Positions 45,145 through 52,393 of a stretch of DNA of 62,965 bases are shown piece by piece (position 1 is the stretch's first letter; each line of letters starts with the position of its first letter). The DNA is from Chryseobacterium sp. MYb7 (GTDB lineage: Bacteria; Bacteroidota; Bacteroidia; Flavobacteriales; Weeksellaceae), in the NCBI RefSeq assembly GCF_002979455.1, contig NZ_PCOU01000032.1, positions 1 through 62,965 on the forward strand, given 5' to 3'. The notes beneath the pieces were generated by a model that searched no databases, was not told where the DNA came from, and saw only the letters and a program-made list of their open reading frames with translations. Position numbers and translations under genes: made by a program.

Positions 45145-46098
45145 ATGAAACTTATCACAGGACTGCACCACGTTACGGCAATTACCGGAAATGCACAGGA
45201 AAATATAGACTTTTATACCGGAGTTTTAGGACTTCGATTGGTCAAAAAAACGGTTAATTTTGATTACTCAGATGTTTATCATTTTTATTTCGGGGACGAA
45301 TACGGAACACCGGGAACGATCATGACTACTTTTCCGTATGGTAAAGATCTGATCAATGGCAGACATGGTAAAGGTATGCTCAACACCACTGCATTTTCAG
45401 TTTCTATAGATGCACTGGATTATTGGACAAACCGCCTGGAACAGTTTAATATTCCTTTCAAACAGCCACAGCAAAGACTTTCTGAGGAAGTTTTCATTTA
45501 TCTTGAAGATTTTGACGGGTTGGGACTGGAATTGGTTTTTAATGATAAAGATGAAAGAAAAGGCTATTACAACGGCTATATTCCTAAAGATTATGCCATC
45601 AAGGGAATCCATCATGTAGAAATCTGGCAGGATGCCTATGAAAGAACAGCAGCACTTCTGACCACTCAGATGGATCACAAAGTCATCAAGGAAAGTCCAG
45701 ACAGACTGAGATTGGGAACAGAAAATAGGCCCGGGAAATATGTAGATCTGCTTTCTACTCCAAATGCTTTGAAAGGATTAGCCGGAAGAGGTACTGTTCA
45801 TCATGTAGCTTTTGCCACTCCAGATGCCGAATCCCAGCTTGAAATGGTAAAAAGATTAAATGCATACGGACTGGAACATACTGAAGTGAAAGACAGAAAA
45901 TATTTTACTTCTGTATATTTTAAAGAACCGGGAGGCGTTTTATTTGAAATTGCAACTTCCGGCCCTGGTTTCGATGTAGATGAAGAAGCTGCATTTTTAG
46001 GGGAAGATTTGCAATTGCCGCTGCAGTTTGAGAAAAGAAGAGAACGTTTGAAAGAAGTTCTTCCCAAAATCAATTATCCAACAGAAAAATTCAGATAA
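45145..46098 (+). CDS. Second ring-cleaving dioxygenase, MhqO-like
   Basis: A 317-residue VOC protein clearly paralogous to the one at 43698-44630: GLHHVTAITGNAQENIDFYT, VLGLRLVKKTVNFDY, VHHVAFATPDAES and GGVLFEIATSGPGFDVDEE. The His and Glu metal ligands are kept. Two copies in one operon may cleave different quinols. The esterase gene follows 4 bases after its stop, so the two are translated from one transcript. Confidence 0.9.
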   Translation: MKLITGLHHVTAITGNAQENIDFYTGVLGLRLVKKTVNFDYSDVYHFYFGDEYGTPGTIMTTFPYGKDLINGRHGKGMLNTTAFSVSIDALDYWTNRLEQFNIPFKQPQQRLSEEVFIYLEDFDGLGLELVFNDKDERKGYYNGYIPKDYAIKGIHHVEIWQDAYERTAALLTTQMDHKVIKESPDRLRLGTENRPGKYVDLLSTPNALKGLAGRGTVHHVAFATPDAESQLEMVKRLNAYGLEHTEVKDRKYFTSVYFKEPGGVLFEIATSGPGFDVDEEAAFLGEDLQLPLQFEKRRERLKEVLPKINYPTEKFR

Positions 46099-46102
46099 AA
46101 TA

Positions 46103-46723
46103 ATGAGTCATATTTTAAATATAAAAACAGCAGGAATACCATTGAATCAGGCAGAAAAAGCTTTAATCATGATTCACGGACGTGGAGGAAGCGCTCAGAA
46201 TATTTTAAGTTTATCCCAGCATTTAAATGTAAAAGATTATGCACTGCTGGCTCCACAGGCTTTGAATCACACATGGTATCCTTTTTCATTTATAGCTCCG
46301 GTAGAACAAAACGAACCATGGTTATCATCAGCCCTTGAAATGGTTGAAGAAACAGTGAAAGCTGCTGTAAAAGCCGGAATTAAACCTGAAAATATCTACT
46401 TTTTCGGATTTTCTCAGGGCGCTTGTCTTACTCTTGAATTTTTAGCACGAAATGCTCAGAAGTTTGGTGGAGCGGCAGCCATTATTGGCGGTGTGGTAGG
46501 TGATAAGATCAATCGTGAAAATTATAAAGGAGATTTTGCCGGAACCCCGGTTTTTCTGGGAACCAGTAACCCTGATTTTCATGTTCCCATAGAAAGAGTA
46601 TACGCTACAGCCAATATTTTAAGAGAAATGAATGCGGAGGTAACAGAAAAAGTATATGCCAATTTCGGACATTCTATTAACGAGGAAGAAATTGAAATAG
46701 CTAATTCAGTGATATTTAAATAA
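46103..46723 (+). CDS. Phospholipase/carboxylesterase, MhqD-like
   Basis: A 206-residue alpha/beta hydrolase. The oxyanion/early strand is ALIMIHGRGGSAQNIL, the nucleophile Ser lies in FGFSQGACLTLEF, the Asp near NPDFHVPIERV and the His in FGHSINEEE. Relatives such as MhqD are induced with MhqO by quinones. It probably hydrolyses small esters made or met in the dioxygenase pathway. Last gene of the stress operon; a palindromic repeat (46788-46853) follows. Confidence 0.9.
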   Translation: MSHILNIKTAGIPLNQAEKALIMIHGRGGSAQNILSLSQHLNVKDYALLAPQALNHTWYPFSFIAPVEQNEPWLSSALEMVEETVKAAVKAGIKPENIYFFGFSQGACLTLEFLARNAQKFGGAAAIIGGVVGDKINRENYKGDFAGTPVFLGTSNPDFHVPIERVYATANILREMNAEVTEKVYANFGHSINEEEIEIANSVIFK

Positions 46724-46787
46724 GTATTTTTTAAGATTGAATATATTTATAATTTTAATGACCATTTACGTGTTTAAGTAAAATGGA

Positions 46788-46853
46788 GACTCTTACGGAG
46801 TGACAAAGTATGCGCATTATCTATCCGTTCACATTGTCACTCCGTAGGAAGTC
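46788..46853. repeat. Palindromic repeat, TTACGGA(A/G)TGACA family, copy 1
   Basis: GACTCTTACGGAGTGACA (46788-46805) and TGTCACTCCGTAGGAAGTC (46835-46853) form a long imperfect hairpin. Related copies lie at 48740-48807 and 50023-50090. Confidence 0.7.
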
Positions 46854-46883
46854 TAACCCAATCATAAATTAACATTCGATAGC

Positions 46884-46901
46884 GGTGGGCTTTAGCCCGC
46901 C
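46884..46901. repeat. REP-like palindrome GGGCTTTAGCCC
   Basis: GGTGGGCTTTAGCCCGCC forms a short GC-rich palindrome; a related half is at 62878-62889. Confidence 0.5.
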
Positions 46902-46997
46902 AAACAAAAAAACAAAAAATCACTGACTTTAGCCAAAACCTAAATAACCCGAATCTGAAAACTAACTTCCAACCACTAATTTCTAACTTCTAAAAAC

Positions 46998-48608
46998 ATG
47001 CACGAACAACTCCTTTTAATCCTAGGCCTTTTATTACTCGTCATGCTGCTGGTCATGCTGGCACAACGAATCAAAATTGCCTATCCTATCTTTTTGGTAC
47101 TTGCCGGATTGGGAATCAGTCTTATTCCCGGAGTCCCTGTTTTAAAACTGGATCCGGAGATTATATTTCTGATTTTTTTACCCCCTCTTTTATACGAAGC
47201 AGCTTGGTATACCTCATGGAATGATTTCTGGAAATGGAAACGTCCCATCAGTCTCTTGGCTTTTGGATTGGTATTTCTGACTTCTCTGGTCGTTGCCTAT
47301 ACTTCACAAATGTTGATTCCGGGATTTACACTGGCACTGGGATTTTTATTGGGAGGAATTGTTTCACCACCGGATGCAGTGGCAGCCACAACGGTTTTAA
47401 AAGGATTAAAAGTTCCCAAACGTACGATTGCCATTCTGGAAGGAGAAAGTTTGATTAATGATGCCTCTTCACTGATTGTTTTCAGATTTGCTCTGGCAGC
47501 CGTAATGACAGGCACTTTCTCAATGCATGAAGCTACAGGACAGTTTTTTTTGGTGGCAGGAATGGGAGTTGTAGTAGGAATTGCAGGGGCTCATATTTTT
47601 TATGCCATTCATCGTTTTTTACCCACTACACCAGCTATTGATGCGGCACTTACGGTAATGACACCCTATATTTTGTTTCTTTCGGCAGAACATTTTCATT
47701 TTTCTGGTGTGATGGCTGTAGTGAGCGGAGGATTGTTTATGTCTTTCCGTGCTCATGAAATCTTCAAGACAGGAACTACAAGAATCAATATGACAGGAGT
47801 CTGGAATACGCTGATTTTTGTGATGAATGCGTTAGTTTTTGTGTTGATAGGCCTTGAACTTCCCGATATTATCAATGGACTAGGTGAAATTTCAGTAATA
47901 GAAGGAATCAAATATGGTTTGATTATAAGCTTGATCGTCATTGTGGTAAGACTTTTATGGATCTATCCTGTGGCTCATCTCCCAAGATGGTTCAGTGAAA
48001 AAGCCCGTCGTGATCCGAGTCCGGGATGGAAAAATCCCCTGATTATCGGTTGGGCAGGAATGAGAGGAGTGGTTTCCCTGGCAACAGCCTTGTCTATTCC
48101 GGTTATGATGAATTCTCAAGCAGAATTTCCAATGAGAAATCTGATCATTTTTATCACATTCGTAGTCATTTTTGTCACATTGGTTTTTCAGGGACTAACA
48201 CTGCCTTTGATTATTAAATTAACAAAGATTGGAGAGATAGATCATATTCTTCCTTCCCATGAACAACAGGCGGGAATTCAGATGAGACTGGATAAGCTTG
48301 CTGTCGAAAAACTTGATAATGAATACAATGAAGTGGTAAGCAGCAATGGCTTGCTTGAGAATCTTAAAAAAGCACTGGAAAGTGATATCAAACTTCACCA
48401 GAATCACTTAAGTTCTATTGAAATGTGCACCAACAGACAAAACGATATGGCAGAATATCATAAGGTAATGCTTGATATTTTTGCCTTACAGCGAAAAGAG
48501 CTGTTTAAAATGAAACGCGAAAAACTCTTCAGTGAAGACGAGATCCGAAAAGCAGAATCACAACTGGATCTGAATGAGTTGAAGATTACGGGGAATAAGC
48601 ATTTGTAG
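46998..48608 (+). CDS. Na+/H+ antiporter, CPA1 family
   Basis: A 536-residue membrane protein with about 12 helices in residues 1-400, and a cytosolic tail of 130 residues with charged helices (EYNEVVSSNGLLENLKKALE). The CPA1 signature appears as IFLPPLLYEAAWYTSWNDF and as GGIVSPPDAVAATTVLKGLK with the ion-binding Asp, followed by LEGESLINDASSLIVFR. It exchanges cytosolic Na+ or K+ for protons or the reverse. It is probably transcribed alone. Confidence 0.9.
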   Translation: MHEQLLLILGLLLLVMLLVMLAQRIKIAYPIFLVLAGLGISLIPGVPVLKLDPEIIFLIFLPPLLYEAAWYTSWNDFWKWKRPISLLAFGLVFLTSLVVAYTSQMLIPGFTLALGFLLGGIVSPPDAVAATTVLKGLKVPKRTIAILEGESLINDASSLIVFRFALAAVMTGTFSMHEATGQFFLVAGMGVVVGIAGAHIFYAIHRFLPTTPAIDAALTVMTPYILFLSAEHFHFSGVMAVVSGGLFMSFRAHEIFKTGTTRINMTGVWNTLIFVMNALVFVLIGLELPDIINGLGEISVIEGIKYGLIISLIVIVVRLLWIYPVAHLPRWFSEKARRDPSPGWKNPLIIGWAGMRGVVSLATALSIPVMMNSQAEFPMRNLIIFITFVVIFVTLVFQGLTLPLIIKLTKIGEIDHILPSHEQQAGIQMRLDKLAVEKLDNEYNEVVSSNGLLENLKKALESDIKLHQNHLSSIEMCTNRQNDMAEYHKVMLDIFALQRKELFKMKREKLFSEDEIRKAESQLDLNELKITGNKHL

Positions 48609-48735
48609 AGAGGTTGCGAGATGCGGGTTTTGAGTTTGTTTGAGAGTCGGAGGGCTTGAGAGTATTAGAGTTGTTAGTGTGGAGGCAGGCTTCGAGACTC
48701 GGGTTATTGAGTGGGAGCATTTGGGAGTAAAAGTG
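48609..48735 (+). repeat. Stop-abutting G-rich repeat after antiporter gene
   Basis: Directly after the stop the plus strand reads GTTGCGAGATGCGGG and then TTTGAGTTTGTTTGAGAGT and CTTGAGAGTATTAGAG. It matches the repeat after metQ over most of that length and is the longest of the four copies. Confidence 0.6.
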
Positions 48736-48739
48736 TTTA

Positions 48740-48807
48740 GATTTCTACCGAATGGACAAATTATATGTTTTTATTTATGCACCCACATTGTCATTCTGCA
48801 GGAATCT
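48740..48807. repeat. Palindromic repeat, TTACGGAATGACA family, copy 2
   Basis: GATTTCTACCGAATGGACA at the left end and TGTCATTCTGCAGGAATCT at the right end are inverted relatives of the copies at 46788 and 50023. Confidence 0.6.
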
Positions 48808-48895
48808 AGATCGTCATTTTATCCTTTACATAAAAATATAAACATTAAACTCTGAACCTTGAATTTTAAACTTTAAACTTTAAACATTGAACAAC

Positions 48896-49207
48896 ATGAA
48901 AACATTACATTTTTTAGTCATTGGAAAAAACCAGGAAATTCTGGATACTTTAAAAAGAATTATAGAAAATAATGAAGGCTGGACGGCAGAAATCCAAAGT
49001 GATGAAGATTTCTGCTATGAATATATTAGAGAAAATAAGGTGGATATTGTCCTTTTAAGTTCCGGTCTTGAAGATGATTTTGAAAAAGAGATCAAAGAAT
49101 TTTGTGCAGAATTAGATAAAGAGGTTAAAGTGATTGATCATTATGGAGGAGGAAGTGGACTTTTAAAGAATGAAGTTTATAGTCTTTTTCCTAATTTGCA
49201 GGGATAA
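48896..49207 (+). CDS. Degenerate receiver-like protein
   Basis: The ATG at 48896 (MKTLHFLVIGKNQEILD) gives 103 residues. The pattern of beta strand, helix and DIVLLSSGLEDDFEKEI matches a CheY-like receiver, but the phosphorylated Asp expected after the third strand (DxVLLD) is replaced by Ser. The late Lys of the family may be in KVIDHYGG. It may bind a partner without phosphorylation. It overlaps no gene but the Crp/Fnr gene starts 10 bases after its stop, so they form an operon. Confidence 0.6.
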   Translation: MKTLHFLVIGKNQEILDTLKRIIENNEGWTAEIQSDEDFCYEYIRENKVDIVLLSSGLEDDFEKEIKEFCAELDKEVKVIDHYGGGSGLLKNEVYSLFPNLQG

Positions 49208-49217
49208 ACCTGACATT

Positions 49218-49802
49218 ATGTTCGAAAATATCATCAAAAACATTACACGATTTATCTCAATCATTCCGGAAGAAGAAAAATTTTTTACAGATCTGCTTGC
49301 CTGCCAGTCGTTTCCAAAGAAAACGGTTTTACTCAGAGAAGGAGAAATCTGCCAGTTTGAGGGGTATATTCATAAAGGATGTGTGAGAATGTATTGTTTG
49401 GATGATAATGGTTCTGAAGTAACGCTGCTATTTGCCATAGAAGATTGGTGGATCAGTGATATAGCTTCATTTCAGGAGCAGAAGCCTTCAAAAGTGTATA
49501 TTGAAACCCTGGAAGATTCGGAAATTTATATGCTCAATCCTTCAACAAAAGAGAAATTATTACAAGAGATTCCTAAATTCGAAAGAGTTTTCAGAATGCT
49601 GGTTCAGAGGAATCTGGCAACCCTGCAAAGCCGACTGGTCAATACCATCTCCAAAACCGCCTCAGACAGATACCTGGAATTTATCAAAGTATATCCTTCA
49701 ATACCACAAAGAGTAGCACAGTACTACATCGCTTCTTACCTTGGTGTTTCAAAAGAATTTGTAAGTACCATCAGAAAGCGACTTGCTTCAAAGGAGAAAT
49801 AA
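49218..49802 (+). CDS. Crp/Fnr family transcriptional regulator
   Basis: The ATG at 49218 (MFENIIKNITRFISI) gives 194 residues. The N-terminal cyclic-nucleotide-type beta-roll is LREGEICQFEGYIHKGCVRM; no Cys cluster for an iron-sulphur site is seen. The C-terminal helix-turn-helix is short (RVAQYYIASYLGVSKEFVST). It forms an operon with the degenerate receiver gene upstream. Its signal and targets are unknown. Confidence 0.85.
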   Translation: MFENIIKNITRFISIIPEEEKFFTDLLACQSFPKKTVLLREGEICQFEGYIHKGCVRMYCLDDNGSEVTLLFAIEDWWISDIASFQEQKPSKVYIETLEDSEIYMLNPSTKEKLLQEIPKFERVFRMLVQRNLATLQSRLVNTISKTASDRYLEFIKVYPSIPQRVAQYYIASYLGVSKEFVSTIRKRLASKEK

Positions 49803-49889
49803 ATCTTTGGGGAATTTTTTTACCTAAAAATTGCACGGATGGAAATGGATGACTAGGATGATTTTATGTTGTTGATGGCTTTGCGTGTA

Positions 49890-49951
49890 AAACCATCCCT
49901 TCAAAAATTCTTTGAATTTTCGCCACCCCTCCAAGAGAGGGGAATTTCACG
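49890..49951. repeat. Dispersed repeat CCACCCCTCC family, copy 1
   Basis: Contains AACCATCCCTTCAAAAATTC and CGCCACCCCTCCAAGAGAGG. An inverted copy is at 54751-54811. Confidence 0.7.
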
Positions 49952-50022
49952 TCTCCAGTTGGGATATTAGGCCAGGATTGGAGTTTTTGTTGATACTTTT
50001 CTTATTTGAATAATATTGGCTG

Positions 50023-50090
50023 GATTCTTACGGAATGACACAATTGCAATAATAGCTTTACCCATGCAGTTTGTCATTCCTTAGGAATCT
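50023..50090. repeat. Palindromic repeat, TTACGGAATGACA family, copy 3
   Basis: GATTCTTACGGAATGACA at the left (50023-50040) and TGTCATTCCTTAGGAATC at the right (50072-50089) form inverted ends. Confidence 0.7.
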
Positions 50091-50191
50091 AAATAAAGTT
50101 ATTCTTTACAATATTAATAGAATTAATTAAGTCTTAATAATAAAAAAGACTCTTGTATTTTCCGAAAAACAACAACCCAATATACTCATAC

Positions 50192-50224
50192 TGCCGGATA
50201 CTTTTGTATCCGGCATTTTTTTTT
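50192..50224 (+). terminator. Strong intrinsic terminator without an obvious gene
   Basis: TGCCGGATAC (50192-50201) and GTATCCGGCA (50206-50215) form a perfect 10-bp stem with a TTTT loop and nine or more T. The nearest upstream gene ends 390 bases earlier, so it may end a small RNA or a long Crp/Fnr transcript. Confidence 0.7.
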
Positions 50225-50236
50225 TGCTTCGAAGTC

Positions 50237-50268
50237 ATTTATTAAACTAGTTAAATGTGCAGGGTTTC
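50237..50268 (+). promoter_or_regulatory. Shared operator, copy 2 (before pirin gene)
   Basis: Contains TTTATTAAACTAGTTAAATG, then TGCAGGGTTTC. It matches 43632-43663 with three differences over 32 bases. It ends 50 bases before the pirin ATG. Confidence 0.7.
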
Positions 50269-50317
50269 CCGTCTCTCTAAATTTGTCCTATCAAACAAGA
50301 ACAAATAACAATCTGAT

Positions 50318-51193
50318 ATGGACAGAAAAGATTTTTTAAAGAAAGGATTATTGGGAACAGGTATGTTTGTAGCATCAGCTTCTTTAGCAAGTGCTATGAA
50401 AAATGACATTGATGAGATCGAACCATTAGAACCGATCGGATACAATCATCTACCCAATACAGAATCAAAAATAGAAGAAAACTCAGTGATCCACAGAGCT
50501 GATTCAAGAGGGAAAGCGGACCACGGATGGCTGTTGAGCCAGCACACTTTCAGTTTTGCGAATTATTATAACCCTGAAAGAATGCACTTCGGAGTATTGA
50601 GAGTACTGAATGATGATAAAGTGGAAGCAGGAAGAGGTTTTGGAACACACCCTCATGACAATATGGAAATCATCAGCATTCCTTTGGAAGGTGACCTCGA
50701 GCACAAAGACAGTATGGGAAATACGGCAGTGATCAGAAGCGGAGATATTCAGGTGATGAGTGCAGGAACCGGAATCATGCACAGCGAATTCAACAAAAAC
50801 AGTGATAAGCTTGTAAAATTCCTTCAAATCTGGATTTATCCGAAAAAAAGAAATGTGACACCGAGATATGATCAGATTACTTTAGACAAAACAAAAAGTT
50901 ACAATCAATTTCAACAGATTCTTTCTCCTAACGCAGATGACGAAGGAGTATGGATCCATCAGGACGCATGGTTTCATCTGGGAACTTTTGATCAGAATAA
51001 AGAAACTCATTACCAGATCAGAAAAAAAGGAAACGGAATCTATGCTTTTATCCTTAAAGGAAGTGCGCAAATAGGTAATGAGACGATAGAAGAACGCGAT
51101 GGATTCGGAATCTGGGATATTCAGAAAATCACTGTAAAAGCCCTTAAAGAAGGTACAGAGATCCTTTTGATGGAGGTACCCATGACATTATAA
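50318..51193 (+). CDS. Pirin-family bicupin with export signal
   Basis: A 291-residue pirin. The leader MDRKDFLKKGLLGTG resembles a Tat signal with Arg-Lys in place of Arg-Arg, followed by a hydrophobic stretch to about 28. The first cupin carries metal ligands in FGTHPHDNMEI (two His) and MHSEFN (His/Glu). The second cupin starts near residue 190. YhaK-like pirins respond to quinones and redox stress and some degrade quercetin. It carries the operator shared with the dioxygenase operon and precedes the M17-N-domain gene by 70 bases. Confidence 0.85.
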   Translation: MDRKDFLKKGLLGTGMFVASASLASAMKNDIDEIEPLEPIGYNHLPNTESKIEENSVIHRADSRGKADHGWLLSQHTFSFANYYNPERMHFGVLRVLNDDKVEAGRGFGTHPHDNMEIISIPLEGDLEHKDSMGNTAVIRSGDIQVMSAGTGIMHSEFNKNSDKLVKFLQIWIYPKKRNVTPRYDQITLDKTKSYNQFQQILSPNADDEGVWIHQDAWFHLGTFDQNKETHYQIRKKGNGIYAFILKGSAQIGNETIEERDGFGIWDIQKITVKALKEGTEILLMEVPMTL

Positions 51194-51263
51194 ATAAAAA
51201 ACAAAAAAAATAAGTCGCAGCTTGAAGCTAGCATCTCGTAACAACCAACAAAAAATAAATCAC

Positions 51264-51968
51264 ATGAAAAATACACTAAAACAATCACTGGTAATCGCAG
51301 CATTAGCACTTTCTACCCTAAGCTTTGCACAAACAACAGCCGTAGGAACCTCCAAAAATTGGGGAACAGTAGATGGAATTTCCATGGTAGGATTGGTACA
51401 AGGACCCTCATCAGCAGATGCCCAGCTTCAGGTAGCCTGTGTTTTCGAATATACAGACAATGATATCCATAGTGCTCAGGCCTTACCTGCAAATGTCAAC
51501 GGATTGGTTCACCTGGATGAAGCTTTAAAAGGAGAACTGACCAACATCAGAAAATCAGGTCAGTTTTTAGGACATTCTTTAGAAACTATTTTAATTACAC
51601 CTCCTGCAGGATCGATGTCCGCCAAGAAATTGTTATTGATCGGTTTGGGTGACCGTAACAAATTCACACCCGACTTAATGACTTCCGTAGGAGAAGTGGC
51701 CGCCCGTGAAGCCATGAGATTAGGCGTTACCAATTTTGCATTCGCCAGTGATCTGAAAGATGCAGGAATAGATTCTCCAACCGCTTTAGTAGCGGGAAAT
51801 GTAGTAAGAGGAATTGTACATGCCAATCGTTCCGAAAATTACCTGAAAGAACACAAATTATCCACCACCAAAAAATTAGAAAAAGTATATCTTCTGGCTG
51901 GTCCTGCCTTCTTTGAAACCGCAGGCGGAGGAATTTCCGATGCCATTTCAGAAGTAAAAAAGAAATAA
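51264..51968 (+). CDS. Exported protein with only the M17 aminopeptidase N-domain
   Basis: The ATG at 51264 gives 234 residues and a signal peptide (LVIAALALSTLSFAQTT). Residues 45-215 match the N-terminal macrodomain-like part of leucyl aminopeptidases (LVHLDEALKGELTNIRKSGQ, KKLLLIGLGDRNKF, FASDLKDAGI). The catalytic C-terminal metallopeptidase domain is absent: the chain ends soon after ISDAISEVKKK. It cannot be a peptidase by that mechanism; it may bind a ligand in the periplasm. Likely co-transcribed with pirin and ends at the terminator at 51998. Confidence 0.75.
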   Translation: MKNTLKQSLVIAALALSTLSFAQTTAVGTSKNWGTVDGISMVGLVQGPSSADAQLQVACVFEYTDNDIHSAQALPANVNGLVHLDEALKGELTNIRKSGQFLGHSLETILITPPAGSMSAKKLLLIGLGDRNKFTPDLMTSVGEVAAREAMRLGVTNFAFASDLKDAGIDSPTALVAGNVVRGIVHANRSENYLKEHKLSTTKKLEKVYLLAGPAFFETAGGGISDAISEVKKK

Positions 51969-51997
51969 TGAACTAGTTTCATTACATTGTTGATCCG

Positions 51998-52023
51998 GCC
52001 TCCTTTTTATAAGGGGGCTTTTT
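51998..52023 (+). terminator. Intrinsic terminator after M17-N-domain gene
   Basis: GCCTCCTT (51998-52005) pairs with AAGGGGGC (52011-52018) with one G-T pair, followed by a T run. Confidence 0.75.
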
Positions 52024-52072
52024 GTATAAAATATTTGATCATAATCAAATATCTAACAAGTGATTTATTTTT

Positions 52073-52243
52073 AAACGCGCGAAGGTTATTGTATTATTTA
52101 TTTGAAGAAGCAAAGAAACGCCACTAAGTCGATGACGAAGCTAAAGGATAATCCACAAGCTTAGAAAAAATCAATGAAATTGATTCCATCTTTGCTCCCT
52201 TAGATAAGAATTTTAAAAAAGGCATATTAAACTTTGCGTTTAA
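52073..52243. repeat. Dispersed repeat, copy 2 (inverted relative to 36713)
   Basis: The reverse complement carries GGGAGCAAAGATGGAATCAA and ends in AAACGCAAAG/CGCGTTT-like sequences, matching the repeat at 36713-36878 over most of its length. It has no coding potential. Confidence 0.7.
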
Positions 52244-52393
52244 ATAAATTGATGATATATATTGTAAAACTTTACATCTTTAGATTACAAAATGTAATTT
52301 CCTTTCTTTCAATTCTAAGATATCAACCTTTATCTGAATTTGCAATGTCAAAAAAAATCCCGATTTTTGCACTCCTTCAATAAACCCGAGTTC

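Larger units (their letters stand above)
49803..50236. other. Intergenic region with two repeats and a terminator
   Basis: No gene. It holds a repeat at 49890-49951, a palindromic repeat at 50023-50090 and an intrinsic terminator at 50192-50224. No coding or clear small-RNA signal was found between them. Confidence 0.5.

Noticed and set aside
48640..48855. 71-codon plus-strand ORF after the antiporter gene
   Set aside because: It covers a G-rich repeat and a palindromic repeat, so the frame is a by-product of repeat sequence.
51964..51985. Third copy of the AACTAGTT operator
   Set aside because: Only GAACTAGTTTC matches; flanks differ and no gene start follows.
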